A model generated the notes under the pieces. That model did no database searches, was not told the DNA's origin, and saw only the letters and a program-made list of their open reading frames with translations. A DNA stretch of 64,000 bases from Lepus europaeus (Eukaryota > Chordata > Mammalia > Lagomorpha > Leporidae): contig NC_084837.1 in the NCBI RefSeq assembly GCF_033115175.1, positions 25,188,266 to 25,252,265 of the forward strand. Reading direction: 5' to 3'. This document shows positions 1-11,405 of this stretch, piece after piece. The position numbers and the translations under genes are program-made. Numbering within the stretch: position 1 is the stretch's first letter; each line of letters starts with the position of its first letter.

Positions 1-2538
1 TGCAGTGCGGAGGTCACCAGGGCCGCAGTCACCTGGGGGCTTCCAGGTGGCTGGAGCTCTGCTTCCCAAGCGCTCTCCCCTGTTAGCCGGAGGCTTCTGT
101 TTCTTACGGGCTGATTGCCTAAGACCTCAGTTGTATCACCACCTGGGCCCTCTGGTGGGATAGGGCTCCTGCTTCCCCCCGAGGCAGTGATGCCAGGCAG
201 ACAGTGAAACCCAAAGACCAAGATGGGTACCGTAGTATCTTTTTAAAAATGTCTATTTTGTTTAATTTCATCTACTTCAAAGTCAGAATAACAGAGTGCT
301 TCCATCTACTGATTCACTCCTCAAATGCCTACAACAACTAGGGCTGGGCCAGAACAAAGCCGGGAGCCAGAAGCTCCACCTGCGTCTCCCATGCTGGGGA
401 GCAGGGGCCCAAGCATTTTAGCTGTCAGCTGCCATCTCCTACAATGTGCATGATCAGAAAGTTGGATCAGAATAGAATGCGAACCAGCACTTCCATATGG
501 AATGTGGGCATTCCAAGTAGTGGTTTAACCCACTGTGCCACCAGGCCAACCCCCGTAGTGTTTTACAAAACCTAATCGTGGAAGTGACATACTATCATTT
601 CTGCTTTATTCTCTTCACAACACTTCCCCTCTGTAGTGTGGGAGGAGACAATGCACTGGTACAAACACCAGGAGGTGGGCTCCTGGGGCCACCTGGTCAG
701 ACCTGCGTAGCACTACCTGGCATGATTTCTTGTACTTGGTCTCATGAAGTTAGATTCCTGGACCAGTGTTATTCTGGGAGTTACTGTTGTTCCTTTCCTT
801 CTTTAAACTGAACCTCATGAGTTTTCTCTATTACCTTCTTTTTTCTTTTAAAAATATGTTCACCAATCTGGGAAGAATGAACAAGTTGAGCTTGCCCAAT
901 TCAAAAATATGAAAGTGCTTCTCGAATGCTGGGATGACACCAGAAGTGGAAAATTCCACACCTGACCTCACAGGAGGGGGAGTTACAGTCAAAATGCAGG
1001 CACACTGTTGGTCAGCTTTTTAATCACTTATAATACCCGAGAGGAGCAGCCGAGGGAGGAAGGGGAGTTGGTTTGCTTTGCTGTTTGCAGATTCACAATC
1101 CAAGATCAGGAGGGCCCAGTGGTTCAGGCATGTGGGGAGACAAGAGGATGGCAGAGGGATGGTCACATGGCCAGCAAGAGCAGGCAGAGACACACCACAC
1201 TCTTCATCCACCCTCCAGTGTGGTCTCTCCTCCTGAAGCCATCAAGATTCGATCACAGGACTCCGCCCTAGCAACTGAATCCTATCCTGTCATTTCCCCC
1301 CGGGGCCCTGCCTTCAGCCACCATAGCTGGATCACATCACCAAGTTCATCGTCAACCATTAACATCAGTCCTTTGACTGTTACTAAAAACCTTCTGGCAG
1401 TCAAGTCCTGTTCAAACCATAACATGTATTAGAAATATTACTATTATATATATACTTATATATTATATATGAATTCTGTCTTTAGGCTGGGGAGGTTCCA
1501 TTCTTGAGATATCTCATTATATATATGTAAATGTTACCCAATCCAAAAACATCTGGAATCTGAAATACTTGTAGTCCCAAGCCTTTTGGAAAAAGAAGAC
1601 TCAAGCTACTCTTGAAAAAACGTTTTAGTTTGTAAAAGCTGTGATCATTTGCTGCACTAAGCGTGGTTTGGCCGTGCAGTTGAAATGCCATTTATTTTCA
1701 GATGCATTCAAGAAAACTTTTCAGAAAGTGATGAGTTTCTTTGGCTGATCACGAAGGGAAAAGGCTGGTGCTCGATTTTAAAATAACCTTGGCCCTGGAA
1801 AGATGACACTTCAGTTCAACAATCTCTCTGCTCTTCTCAGCTCTTTTTGATTAAAAAGAAAAATTCAGTGTTGTAGAGTAGCATCATCTATTTTCTACTT
1901 GACAAAATTTGGAAGCTCAGGGTCCTCCGGCTCAGCAAATTCCGAAGTTGGATAATCCTAAAATCTTCCAGTCTCATCCTGAAAACAGAGAAAGAGTTAC
2001 GTGAATGAGATTGTGTGTACTTTTTTAAACCTTTTAACTTGGCCTCGTGACAGTGTGGTCCCAACTGAAGATCCTGAAATCAATTTAGTGGAAACCACTA
2101 GAGGACAACGGAGAACATGGCTTAGACAAGGATATGTTATTTCATGAAAGTTAAAGGTCATGGAAAATGTCATTACAAGATACATAAATGTTTTAAAAAT
2201 CGATGCATAGTTTTTTCATGATACTCATTTTTCATGAACTCTTGATTTTTTTTATGTGGGTGTGTGTTGTGTATCATAGATAAGATTTTTTTTATAGTCT
2301 GTGACATCAAAGTTTCAACACCAGCTGCCTTCAGGAATCTGTCTTATGTCAGAAGGGGTGATTAAAAGGAGATTACTTAAATGGAAGCCAGGCATTGAAT
2401 TGCATTGTTTGTTGTTTTCCGTTGCTGAATTACCCTGGCTTTCCTCCATGAGTTGAGATTTAGGACCAGGACAAATTGGTCAGAATTAAGGAGAGCAACT
2501 TGGGTGTTTAAGCAGATTTTTTGTGTGTTTTCTCACAG
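1..2538 (+). other. NIN: NIN intron, 3' part
   Basis: I find no exon in this interval. It holds an inverted old SINE (240-556) and an AT-rich run of TATATA repeats at about 1441-1530. It ends in the pyrimidine tract and AG before the exon at 2539. Short open frames on both strands at 1008-1432 lack splice or conservation support. Confidence 0.7.
240..556 (-). mobile_element. Old C-repeat SINE, inverted
   Basis: Read on the minus strand this is a worn CSINE. The tRNA-like head (ggcctggtggcacagtgggtt) lies at 556-530, the body word gcttgggcccctgctccc follows, and the A-rich tail is at 240-250. It is strongly diverged, with no target duplication that I can identify. Confidence 0.8.
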
Positions 2539-2640
2539 GTCAGTCAGATGAATTCCCTTGAACAAGAATTAGAAACGATTCACTTGGAAAATGAAGGCCT
2601 GAAAAAGAAACAAGTGAAACTGGATGAGCAGCTGACGGAG
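2539..2640 (+). CDS. NIN: NIN (ninein) internal coding exon, fourth from the 3' end of the long form
   Basis: This is a 102-bp phase-0 exon of 34 codons, starting VSQMNSLEQELETIHLEN and ending KLDEQLTE. The acceptor is a T-rich tract ending in cacag (AG at 2537-2538) and the donor is gag|gtacat. Ninein is a large coiled-coil protein of about 2,090 residues. It sits at the subdistal appendages of the mother centriole, where it anchors and nucleates microtubules. The peptide is highly charged and heptad-like, as expected for the C-terminal coiled coil, and I recognise it as ninein. It joins in frame to the exon at 6671. Exons further upstream lie outside the window; I found no convincing one in 1-2538. 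Confidence is high because frame, splice sites and the adjoining exons all agree. Confidence 0.93.
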
Positions 2641-5600
2641 GTACATTTTTTTAAGCAAATGGCCTGAAACTATGAAGAATATTTTAATCCATGAATGAGC
2701 CATTTATTGGGAGACTAAACATGGAATTGAATTCCTGTTGCGAAAATCTAAGTACTGTGCCAAGTGGAGTTCTTTGGACCACGTTTAATAGGCATTTTGC
2801 TTAATTACACAGTCAAAGGAACCCATATTGCTTTGCACAGGCAGGAGTAATACTGACCTAAAATGCAGAGATCTGTACCTCAGCCAGTTCAGGGAACAGG
2901 GACTCTGATCCTGACCAAGAGGCCCAAAGCTCTGAGGCCATCACTTGGTTTTTATCAGTTTCCTGACCTCTCTTACGATTGTTCTCTAATAACAGAAGAT
3001 CTGTGCAGGGAATGTGAAAGCATTTACATTTAGAAGTCATATTTTCAAGTGCTGCCATTTTTCATTAGTACATTTGTACTCACCACTCCCTTGACAGATG
3101 CACATTTGATAAATTTGAAAATGATTTGTAAAACTTGTCAGCCCGAACACTGCTTGGGTTCCGGTCTACTTGATGACTTCCTGAATCCTCAGTACAATTA
3201 AGAGAAAATATAACAGCTCACGTACAAATTCTCTTTATTCTGTAAAAATTTAACTGACATGCTTTGCTTTGGGTAAATGAAAATGTCAGTTAATCTAACA
3301 CTTGATGAATTAATGCAATTTACCTAGGGAAGAATGCATAAAAATTGTCTTTGTGCTCTTAAAAAGTACACTTAAAAAGTGTTTGCATGTTTTTAAAGCT
3401 GGAATTCTCTGAAGGCAGATATTTAAATATTTTCTCTTATGAAGCTGAACAGTTGCAAAGGTAACTTGAAAAATTAGTGTTTGCTTTTTAAATGTGAAAT
3501 ATGGTTAACCATACTGCATCAATATTTAAATAACCACTGAGATTTCTGTCGATTTGATGTTCTTTCATTGACCCACAGTAGAGGATTGGTGAAACTATAA
3601 ATAGCTAATTCCAAACCATTTTTTTTTCTGACAACATAATGAACATGCTCAAAACCTTGAACAGTGGGCTGTGCTTGTATGTAGATTTTTTTTTTTTTTC
3701 TGGATGAAATGACTGTGTCCTCTAACAAGTGAGATATATGAGGCTCAGCCCATCACGTTTAATGGTAAAGTGAGGAGTAACAGGGCAACACGACAGCTCT
3801 GCTCCCCAGTTTTTCTCCGTCTGTGCCTCCCATGCGTGGAAGCTGCCTCTCCTAGCCCCATTGACAGGACTGGCCACCATCTTTGCCCCTGATTGAGTGA
3901 TAAATATTTGCTAATAAGTGGGAAAAGTCTGTGTTCTTGGCACTGGAGCTGAATAAGGAAAACACTTGAATTTTCCATTTGACCACTGAAAAGAACATCT
4001 CATATGCTATTCTAGTCCAACTCCCATGAGGAAAAAAAGACTGACCTGTTAACATTCCAGTCTGTCAGACATCTGTCAGGTTAAGTTGCATTGAGGTAAT
4101 TCATATACTATATAGTTTACCCGAAAGAAATATATACCATTTAATGGTTTTTAATATGTTACATTATGTGGTAAAATATAGTCAATATATACACTGAAAT
4201 TTGCCATTTTACCTACTTTCACATATGCAATTCCATGGCATTAATGACATTCACAATGGTATGCAACCATTATCACGACTGCTGAAATCTTTTTATCACT
4301 CCAGATAGAAACTCTGTTAAACCTTAGCCATTCCCCACCAGCACTACCAGTTGGATTTGTATTCATATTGTGATAGCATAGCATATGCCCATTTTGGACA
4401 CGACAGCGGTTTTTCAGTCTTTTCTGCCTCAACTCACCTGAAGAACGGGTGCATTTCTGGCAGAATTCTCACCTGTTTGGGGTAAGAGGTGGTGGGCAAG
4501 GAGGAATATGTTCCTCCCTTAGAATCTTAGAATCCTTGGGGCCAGGCTGGTTGAGCAAAGCTTTCTGTGTGATTCTCATCTGATGTATGTGGAAGGGATC
4601 TTTCCCTGTGTCCACTGAGACAGTGCAACACCTGTCCTACCCGGGTGTGGGGAGCGCAGTCAGTAGACCAGGACATGGAAGGAGGAGTGCTGGGATTCGA
4701 CTCCCACACGAGGGCTTTTTCAGCTACGCAAGGCAGTGTGTAGTCAACAATTCATTTTGAACATACAAAAGAAGGGATACAGGGAGCAGGTGTTCAGCCT
4801 AGAGTTTAAGGTGCTGCCTCCCAGGCTCTAGCTCTTGCCCTCAGCTCCTCAGCAGTGCACACCCTGGGAGGCAGCAAGTAATGGCTTAATTAGTTGGGTC
4901 CTTTCACCATTGTGGGAGACCTGGGTTGAACTCTGACTCCTTTGTGGGCATTTGAAAAGTGAACCAGCAGATAGGAGTTTGCTATCTGTCACACTCTCTC
5001 TCCAAAGAGGGACGAGGGGGGAATTTATAGTCTAGATCAGCAGCCAAGTCCACCATGCATCTGGGCTAGCCAACAGTTGAGACACCTGAACAACAAAAAA
5101 CATTTTACACTTCACATTCTGCATCTCCAAGGGGCAAGGGATTTAACAAGAGATCAATTCCATACTGGTCCTGGACTCTTGTGAGTAATTATAGCAGGCA
5201 CTGGTAAAGGCAAGTAGGCTCACAATCCCCTTAAATTACAGTAGGTGAAGATACATACAGAGATAGGTCAGTGTTGGTCCTCCGTAGGCTCTTATGCATG
5301 TTAATAATAAGCTGGTACTGTTTTTTCTCTTTTTGTAACACAACTTTGCCTCCTCTTTTTCTAACTCCTGTAATTTTCTCTTGTTTTTGTCTGTGGCTAA
5401 CCTGTACCTAGAACTCAGTGGTTGGAGGTAGCAGAGAAGGGTGCAGTTCTCGGCCCGAGATAGTGTGTGAAGGTAGAACATTCTCTTTCACCGAGTTTCC
5501 ATAGCATGGGGACATCTCATTCCACTCCTTGTCCATGTAATCATTTCTGTTGTCCACCAGTTCTTTAAGAGCCAGTATTCATTTTCATTGTGCTTTAGTT

Positions 5601-6670
5601 GTGGAATATGTACCTGTACACCAAGGTTTTCCTCAATATTTATAGCTGAGGAAAATAATCCCACAGCTGTAAAATCCTGGGGTTATAATTCTCCATAGTC
5701 TTTAATGAGGAAAATGAAATGGTAGGTTTTCTGAATCATCTCCAACTTAGAAATATTTCAAAATGGGCCATGGCTCAGCTCAGAAATTGACCTGTTTGGA
5801 AACGGATAGTGGCTCTGAAGTTTCACGGTAACGTTTCATTATAACTGCGCCTTAGAGATCCTCTCCCCCTTTCTCACATGCCTACAGTGCTTCTTGGGGA
5901 ATGCGTACTGGGTCTTGTCTGCTGCATGCCTCCGTTTGAGCCCGCTGTCTGCCAGCTGTGTGCCAGCTGTGCTGACAGATGGGAGATAGCAGGCTTCCCT
6001 GGCCAGAAAGCCCAGGGTGAGCTCCACGGGCTCTCCCCCACTGACTGGCACGCTGATACACGTACCACTGCCTCACTGCCTCCAACAAGGACTTCTCTGC
6101 CACCTGCTGCAGTCCTCAGAGGGCAGGGTATTACCTCATGCCCAAGAATTGCCTGTCTTACTGTGCTGTTTATTCGAGGGTATGACCTCATGCTGAAAAA
6201 TGAAGAGATGTAAAGATCTTTTTTAACACGAGATTCTTTAAAATAATACTAATAAGCTATATTTGGGTTGGAAAACAGATAGTCACTAACATTTGCCCAT
6301 AAGAAGCACACCGAATGGTAAGTTACTGAAGTACCTCCTTCTCCCGACTCCCTCTTGATTCAACATTGGCAGTGAAATTTCCCTGTTGTAAGAAAAAAAG
6401 GAGATAGAAGTCAGACGTTATCCTCTGCATCGGTACCTCATGCTGTGAGTGCCTCGCTCAGTTTGAAGTGAACAAGTTTGCTTATTCTGTAACTGTGGTG
6501 CCCCCTGGCAGAACACCTCTTTCCTGTGCATCCTGTCGAGGCTCACCTGCTGTCCCATTTCCTGGTTGTCAGTCTGTAGGTTTGAGTTCCCAGGCTTGCC
6601 GCCTTCAGGCTAGCCCTGGCCCTTTGGGCACTGCCACTGACCCGGCCTTGTCCTTGCCCTTGCCCTCCAG
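2641..6670 (+). other. NIN: NIN intron
   Basis: This intron runs from the donor at 2641 to the acceptor at 6670. It is mostly single-copy, AT-rich sequence with an old SINE at 4781-5025. The GC-richer segment 5840-6200 has overlapping open frames on both strands, but no splice signals or recognisable peptide, so I treat it as non-coding. Confidence 0.75.
4781..5025 (+). mobile_element. Old lagomorph SINE (C-repeat related)
   Basis: The head agggagcaggtgttcagcct and the body words cattgtgggagacctgggtt and agtgaaccagcagatagg identify a diverged C-repeat relative. The copies at 11241 and 13355 begin with the same type of head. No poly(A) tail or target duplication is preserved. Confidence 0.7.
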
Positions 6671-6871
6671 ATGCAGTCCCCGAGGTCCACTGTGACGCCT
6701 AGCCCTGCCCCTCACGCCTGGGATCTGCAGCTGCTCCAGCAGCAAGCCTGTCCGATGGTGCCCCGGGAGCACCTGCTGCAGCTTCAACAGCAGCTGCTGC
6801 AGGCCGAAAGGACAAACCCGTGCCTGCAGGAGGAGCTCAACAACAGGACCTCGGCAACCAGCACGCCACAG
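6671..6871 (+). CDS. NIN: NIN coding exon, third from the 3' end
   Basis: This is a 201-bp phase-0 exon of 67 codons, beginning MQSPRSTVTPSPAPHAWDLQ and ending RTSATSTPQ. The acceptor is the pyrimidine tract ending ccctccag and the donor is cacag|gtacgg. It encodes a short Ser/Pro/Thr-rich linker and then a Gln/Leu-rich coiled-coil stretch (LLQLQQQLLQAER). This is the branch point of the C-terminus. It can splice in frame to the exon at 10167 (long C-terminus) or to the candidate terminal exon at 8457 (short C-terminus). The ATG at the first codon is internal to the protein and is not a start site. A 125-residue open frame continues past the donor into the intron and is not real coding sequence. 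Confidence 0.93.
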
Positions 6872-8456
6872 GTACGGCCAGCCTCAGCGGGAAGCTCCTC
6901 CCGTGCTCAACTTGGGTCACCTGTCTCATCAGTTTTCCCTGTGTGTTGGAAAAATCATACCAGTTCCAGGGCGGGGCAAAGGCTTCTGAACCTCACCTCA
7001 GAGTTCAGCCTTCCCCGCCTTTGCAGGTGCACTGAGCGGCAGTGCTGATGCGAGCTCTTAGCTTCTAAGCTGGGTGATGAAGGGTGCAGGGTGTCCTTGG
7101 CACATTTCTAACAGATGGTCAAGTATCAGGATCACTGGAGCTTGGGGCTCAGTTGGCCTCACACTCTTTGCTGCCAAAAATGTTCCACAACTCCAGTGCA
7201 ATCCTAGGGTGTGCACTACTCACAAAGCAGCTTGAGTCTTGCCCAACCTGACGGGTGCAGCCTGCTAAATTCCATGGGATTTGTGTAGTCCGTGCTACAT
7301 TTCAGGTCATTTAATTGTTAAAAATTACCTAGTTTGAAAAAAACCTACAAAGAACCTTCTTCCTCTTCCCTTGGAATTAGCATTACCCACTAGCAGATAT
7401 AGTCTCTAGTACCTAGGTTTTCAAACTTAGTAAGAATTTTCTTCCCATTCCCTGGGAACTAGCAGTACTCACTACCTGATACACTCTGTAGTACTTAGGT
7501 TTTCAAATAGTTACTTCTCTTTACGGCTTCACTCCTAATTGTCCTTTCCAGACATTTCTTAATTCATTCAGAATCAGGAATGAAGACAGAAGTGTTTCTT
7601 GGTAGAATTCGACGTTAATTCTCTCTGGTTCCAATCACTTGTTTTCCAATACCTCGCCTCTCAGTTAGTATTGGGAAAGGAATTTCCCACTCTTCCTTAA
7701 TCCCTTGCAAGCACCCCTGCACAGCCCCATAAGCACCGGGATCGTACATAGGAGCAATTTCCTGTTCCTCTCCTTCTAGCATATCTATGCTGTGTCATGA
7801 TGTCCTGTACTTCTGTCACCTGTTCTAACAAAACTTTTTTAGTTTTTTTTGCTTTAACATCCTTGTTTTTGGAAGCTTTTTACATACCGCTTCAACCCCC
7901 TGTGCAGGATTGACTTGAAAGTCTTGAATTCAAAGTGTGACGGTGGTGGGCAGTTAAAAGGGTGCTGTGACTCCTTGTCAAGTGCTCGAACCACCACCTC
8001 AGAACCGTGCCCTCAGTGCATCACGGGCCTTCTCAGGCACACAGCTGGGCTCAGTCTCCTTGTTGCTCTCCCATACGTGCAATGTCCAGAGCGTGCTCTT
8101 GCCAACCCACTCGCTGATGTTTAAAAACAGTCACCTGTACTCCAAGGACGTCAGGAGTAAAGTCCTCCAGCCAGACGACAGGGCAAGCTAATTATGGCAG
8201 CCACAACAGGCTCACCTGTCTCGAGCTGTTTCAGCTGATGCTCGTTTTAGGCATATGGAATATTCTTAGAGTCTGCACGTGGTCTGTGTGTGTGTAGTGA
8301 TGTGGTTTCCTCTGCCTTTGTGTTGCTTTGCTTGCATCGTTCATGTCCGTGTGTGCTCCTTTAACCCTCGTTTGCATTATACATGTGTGCGTTTCGACTC
8401 CCCCAAAACCGATCTTGACCTCAGGGTGAAGTGTACCACTTGCCTTCTTTCTCTAG
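6872..8456 (+). other. NIN: NIN intron with an 80-bp tandem duplication
   Basis: This intron separates the exon at 6671 from the candidate terminal exon at 8457. It contains the imperfect tandem repeat at 7350-7510 and no interspersed repeat that I recognise. The acceptor tract ending at 8456 is pyrimidine-rich. Confidence 0.65.
7350..7510 (+). repeat. Imperfect tandem duplication, unit about 80 bp
   Basis: Unit 1 (7350-7430) and unit 2 (7432-7510) align along their length. They share the order cttcttcc, ccctkggaa, tagca, acccactac/cactacc, gata, ctctagtac/ctgtagtac and ttaggttttcaaa. Roughly a fifth of the positions differ, so the duplication is old. Confidence 0.75.
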
Positions 8457-8519
8457 GCCTTGCTACCGGAGCAGCGCGCAGTACATGCAGATTCCTGCAG
8501 AAGGATTGGGCACCTGTGA
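8457..8519 (+). CDS. NIN: NIN candidate alternative terminal coding exon (short C-terminus)
   Basis: A strong acceptor (tgccttctttctctag, AG at 8455-8456) is followed in phase 0, the phase of every neighbouring NIN exon, by 20 codons reading ALLPEQRAVHADSCRRIGHL. A TGA follows at 8517-8519. No good donor follows (the only nearby GT, ct|gtgaaa, is weak), and an AATAAA lies 435 bp downstream. A terminal exon therefore fits best. Ninein is known to be spliced differently near its 3' end, with isoforms of differing C-terminus and differing centrosome localisation. I link that to this exon from memory, not from a database. Using it would drop the 107 residues encoded by the last two exons. It could instead be a short cassette exon that uses the weak donor. 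Confidence 0.72.
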   Translation, partial: ALLPEQRAVHADSCRRIGHL

Positions 8520-8980
8520 AAACTGGGCCGCTCATGATGACATTTCTTGCCCTGGCACACGCTGCCTGCACTCTCCCACACACGCACACTCACCAGCCCA
8601 ACACAGAGACATAAGCTGAGGATGTTGGAATCAAGTGCTCTTCCAAGTCACTTTATCTTTACTGTGAAGCCTTTGCAGTATTATGTCTCAATTATTTATG
8701 TAGAAATGACAGATTTTGAGAACAAAATTCACAAACTTCAGCTTGCTGCAAATTTATTCCATTTCAAGAGTGTCGATTTAAAATTCTTCAAAGGACATAT
8801 TCTATCTATTTTCTCATTCCATATGTTGTAACTATTTTTAACGAAAGGTACTACTTTTATATATGGAATTTGAAGAAAATCAGGGATATTTATAGTGTTT
8901 TGTATACAATGTGTAATACTTTTTGACAGGAAAAAGGAAAATTTTGATGAAACAATAAAATGAATTTTAAATATGACTGC
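8520..8980 (+). other. NIN: Putative 3'UTR of the alternative NIN terminal exon
   Basis: The sequence from the TGA at 8517 to the AATAAA at 8954 and a T-rich downstream stretch has no interspersed repeat that I recognise. It becomes steadily more AT-rich, as is usual for a 3'UTR. The CA-rich stretch at 8576-8600 (cacacacgcacactcacc) is the only simple-sequence feature. The extent is inferred from the polyadenylation signal. Confidence 0.55.
8954..8959 (+). terminator. Polyadenylation signal AATAAA of the alternative NIN exon
   Basis: A canonical AATAAA sits in the context gaaacaataaaatgaatt. A pyrimidine- and T-rich element (ctctgtttttcctcttttcc) starts about 25 bp further on and resembles the downstream U/GU element of a poly(A) site. 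Cleavage would fall near 8975. Confidence 0.6.
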
Positions 8981-10166
8981 CTCTGTTTTTCCTCTTTTCC
9001 ACTCTTATGCCATATTCCATGTTTTTCAAATTATCCATTGTAATGGGGTTTTGTTTGGCTTTTTTTATTTCTCTAGGCAAATGGAAATCAGCCATTTTTC
9101 AATTATGTCTGAATTTTAAAACGCCATTTTACCTTTTTAAATCACAAAACTTAGATATTCAAGGCCCAATTTAAAGTTACTTTGTGCAATTGACTTGGAT
9201 CTACTACAGTTTATCAAATTAATCATAAAAGAAACCACTAAAACACGTGACTAAGTGCTGTGATTTACTCTCCAGACAAATGTCAGCTGTAGACTCAGGT
9301 TGGGTCATTCTGCAGTGTTTAAAGTGAACCTAAATGCCATCAGTCATTAAACATTGGAACTTAGCTTAACTATCTGAAGCACCTTCTGTGTCTCAGATTC
9401 TTTACATGGGACTCATCAGTAGGCTATGGGTGGGAGATAGGGGCCCAATCAGTTGCACTCTAATTTCTCTCTAGATCTCTCTGCTCTTCAAGGCCCATGG
9501 CCCAAGTATTCCTGAACCTATCACTACTGAGTGAGAAGATGAAGCAAGGCCAGGGGTGTTTTCCCTGCCCTAAGGGGAGAAGACCCTTAATTTTCAGTGT
9601 GTTCTGTTGATAGACCCATCCTCTACTCCAGATGTTTGCTTCACACGGACAAGTCAAATTTGCAAACAGATGACTAGAATAGTGGCAGGAAGAGGCTGGT
9701 TACTAGCAGCCTCAGAGCAACCAACCAGCCATTTCAAAAGAGCAAGAGACATGCATGGTGCAAGTCAGGCAACCTGAATCAACTCAGGAATTAAGTCCCA
9801 AATCACAGAGGGGAAGTTGATAATCACCTTTTACTTAACTTTGGATACTCATTTTGTTAGAAGTAGTACATTCATACAAGTATAAAAGTATGGGCTTTAA
9901 GAATTTTGCTCTATCAGGAGACAGTAGTCACACAGGTAAGATTTTCTTTTCATTATTTATCTTTGATTATTTCTCTAATAGGGTTGCTTTTCTACAATTC
10001 ATGCAGTGCTCAGAACTCCCATCTCATCCGAAATCCATCCTTCCTGACACCAAGACAAAACATTGGCTGTCCTTTCTCTAGGCATCTTTTGGGGAAAATC
10101 AGTCACTGGTGTTTTCAGTATGGCCTGACTTTCAAATGATAATGTAAATTGTTTTCTTGCCTCCAG
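8981..10166 (+). other. NIN: NIN intron between the alternative and penultimate exons
   Basis: Mostly single-copy AT-rich DNA. I see no interspersed repeat and no further exon. It ends with the pyrimidine tract before 10167. Confidence 0.6.
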
Positions 10167-10280
10167 GAAAACCAGGAGCAACTGGTAACTGTCATGGAGG
10201 AACGCATGATAGAAGTTGAACAGAAACTGAAACTGGTGAAAAGGCTTCTTCAGGAGAAAGTGAATCAGCTCAAAGAACAA
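10167..10280 (+). CDS. NIN: NIN penultimate coding exon (long form)
   Basis: This is a 114-bp phase-0 exon of 38 codons, from ENQEQLVTVMEERMIEVEQK to VNQLKEQ. The acceptor is gttttcttgcctccag and the donor is gaacaa|gtgagc. The whole exon is an uninterrupted coiled coil rich in Glu, Lys, Leu and Val in heptad register. This matches the C-terminal rod of ninein, the region that targets the protein to the mother centriole. It continues in frame into the last exon at 12159 and is skipped when the terminal exon at 8457 is used. Confidence 0.94.
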
Positions 10281-11020
10281 GTGAGCGGCCCTGGTCATCT
10301 CTGTGTGTCCACCTCCCATTCCAGTCTCGGCGCCAGTCTCACATTCCTTTATCGCCATTAACTTCTTCACTGTTAATAAAATAAAGGCAAATTCTATGTC
10401 CAGGAGAAGTTAGGATTCCCTCTCCATCGCACCGTGCCCAAAATATAAACTCTGCTTGCTCCCTATGTTTTCCCAAAGCTCTCTGAAGGCGTAGGTTTGT
10501 CCGCAAGTTACAAATGTGTATTTGCCACCAGGGACTCACGTAGACCTCAGGCATCCCTGATGAGGTTCAGCGGCTCACATTGAATATTTTCAGATTTGTG
10601 AAAGGTTTTTTTGTGGTTTCTTCCCAAGATAGGAAATCTGATTTTGGTAAATAACTAGGGATAATAAATCAGAACTTTAGCTTCCCTGTCTCAACAGCTT
10701 GTGATAAACTCAAAAAGTACCATTTTGCTACCTCCAGAATCCAAAGGATGTGCTGGACCCGGAATTCCAGGTCCACCAAGTAGCCTGATCCTTCTCTCCT
10801 GCTGGTGCCAGGTGTGGCATGAGGGCTGACGAATTAGTTGGGTATGCACTGAAGAGACACAGGGGGACTGCCTTCCAGGAGAGTGTTACAGCCTCTCTGC
10901 AAACCGACACAGACCGACTGAAGGATCTGGGGGTGGGAATTAGCCAACTTTGTTTTTCTAGATACATAAAACTTAAGAGTAACAATCTCAAGAGTGATCT
11001 TAAAGCCGATACAGACAAAG

Positions 11021-11320
11021 TTCATGAATTTACTCTTGGGGCTGCCTCAAGAACTTGGGGAACAACAAAAAATGTCTTCTTGAACTACTATAGGGCCTCT
11101 CTAAGAATATGGAATGTATAAGCCATGTGACCTTATTTGTGTGTCATATTTACAGTCATAGAATTTTTATTTCTACATTTTCAGGGCATTTAAACTTCTG
11201 GGGAAAAAAGGCATTGACTTTAGAGTTAAAACCTCTTGTAGGGAACAAGTGTTTAGCTTAGCAGTTAACATGCCCATAGTCTACATCCAAGTACTTGGCT
11301 TCCATACGTGGCTCCTGCTC
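11021..11320 (+). repeat. Direct duplication, copy 1 (partner at 13143)
   Basis: From ttcatgaatttac onward this block matches 13143 to about 13445 in order and spacing. Shared words include ttggggctgcctc, gaactacta/gaactgcta, taggcctctc/tagggcctctc, gtgaccttattt and atttctacatttt. After these comes the head of a SINE in both copies. The matching SINE junction suggests one origin rather than two independent insertions. Confidence 0.75.
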
Positions 11321-11405
11321 CCGGGTACTAGGAGATGAAGAGCCATGGAAGTGTTTTAAAAATGAGAAGAGTTAGAGGGGGCAACTTTGTGTGCAACAGC
11401 TCAGT
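11241..11405 (+). mobile_element. Truncated old SINE inside duplication copy 1
   Basis: The head gggaacaagtgtttagcttagc matches the SINE heads at 4781 and 13355. The body is mostly lost after about 11330. Confidence 0.6.

Noticed and set aside
860-910. Possible extra NIN exon (reads NLGRMNKLSLPN in one frame)
   Set aside because: It has a poor acceptor, no donor in a matching phase, and the peptide does not resemble ninein coiled coil.
5839-6213. Overlapping open frames of 70-111 codons on both strands in a GC-richer part of a NIN intron
   Set aside because: They lack splice signals that connect to NIN and show no recognisable peptide. Open frames on both strands over the same DNA reflect base composition.
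8279-8614. A 111-codon open frame overlapping the alternative NIN exon
   Set aside because: It is in a different frame from the phase-0 splice product and is low-complexity (VCVC, HTHTH) because of GT/CA-rich DNA.
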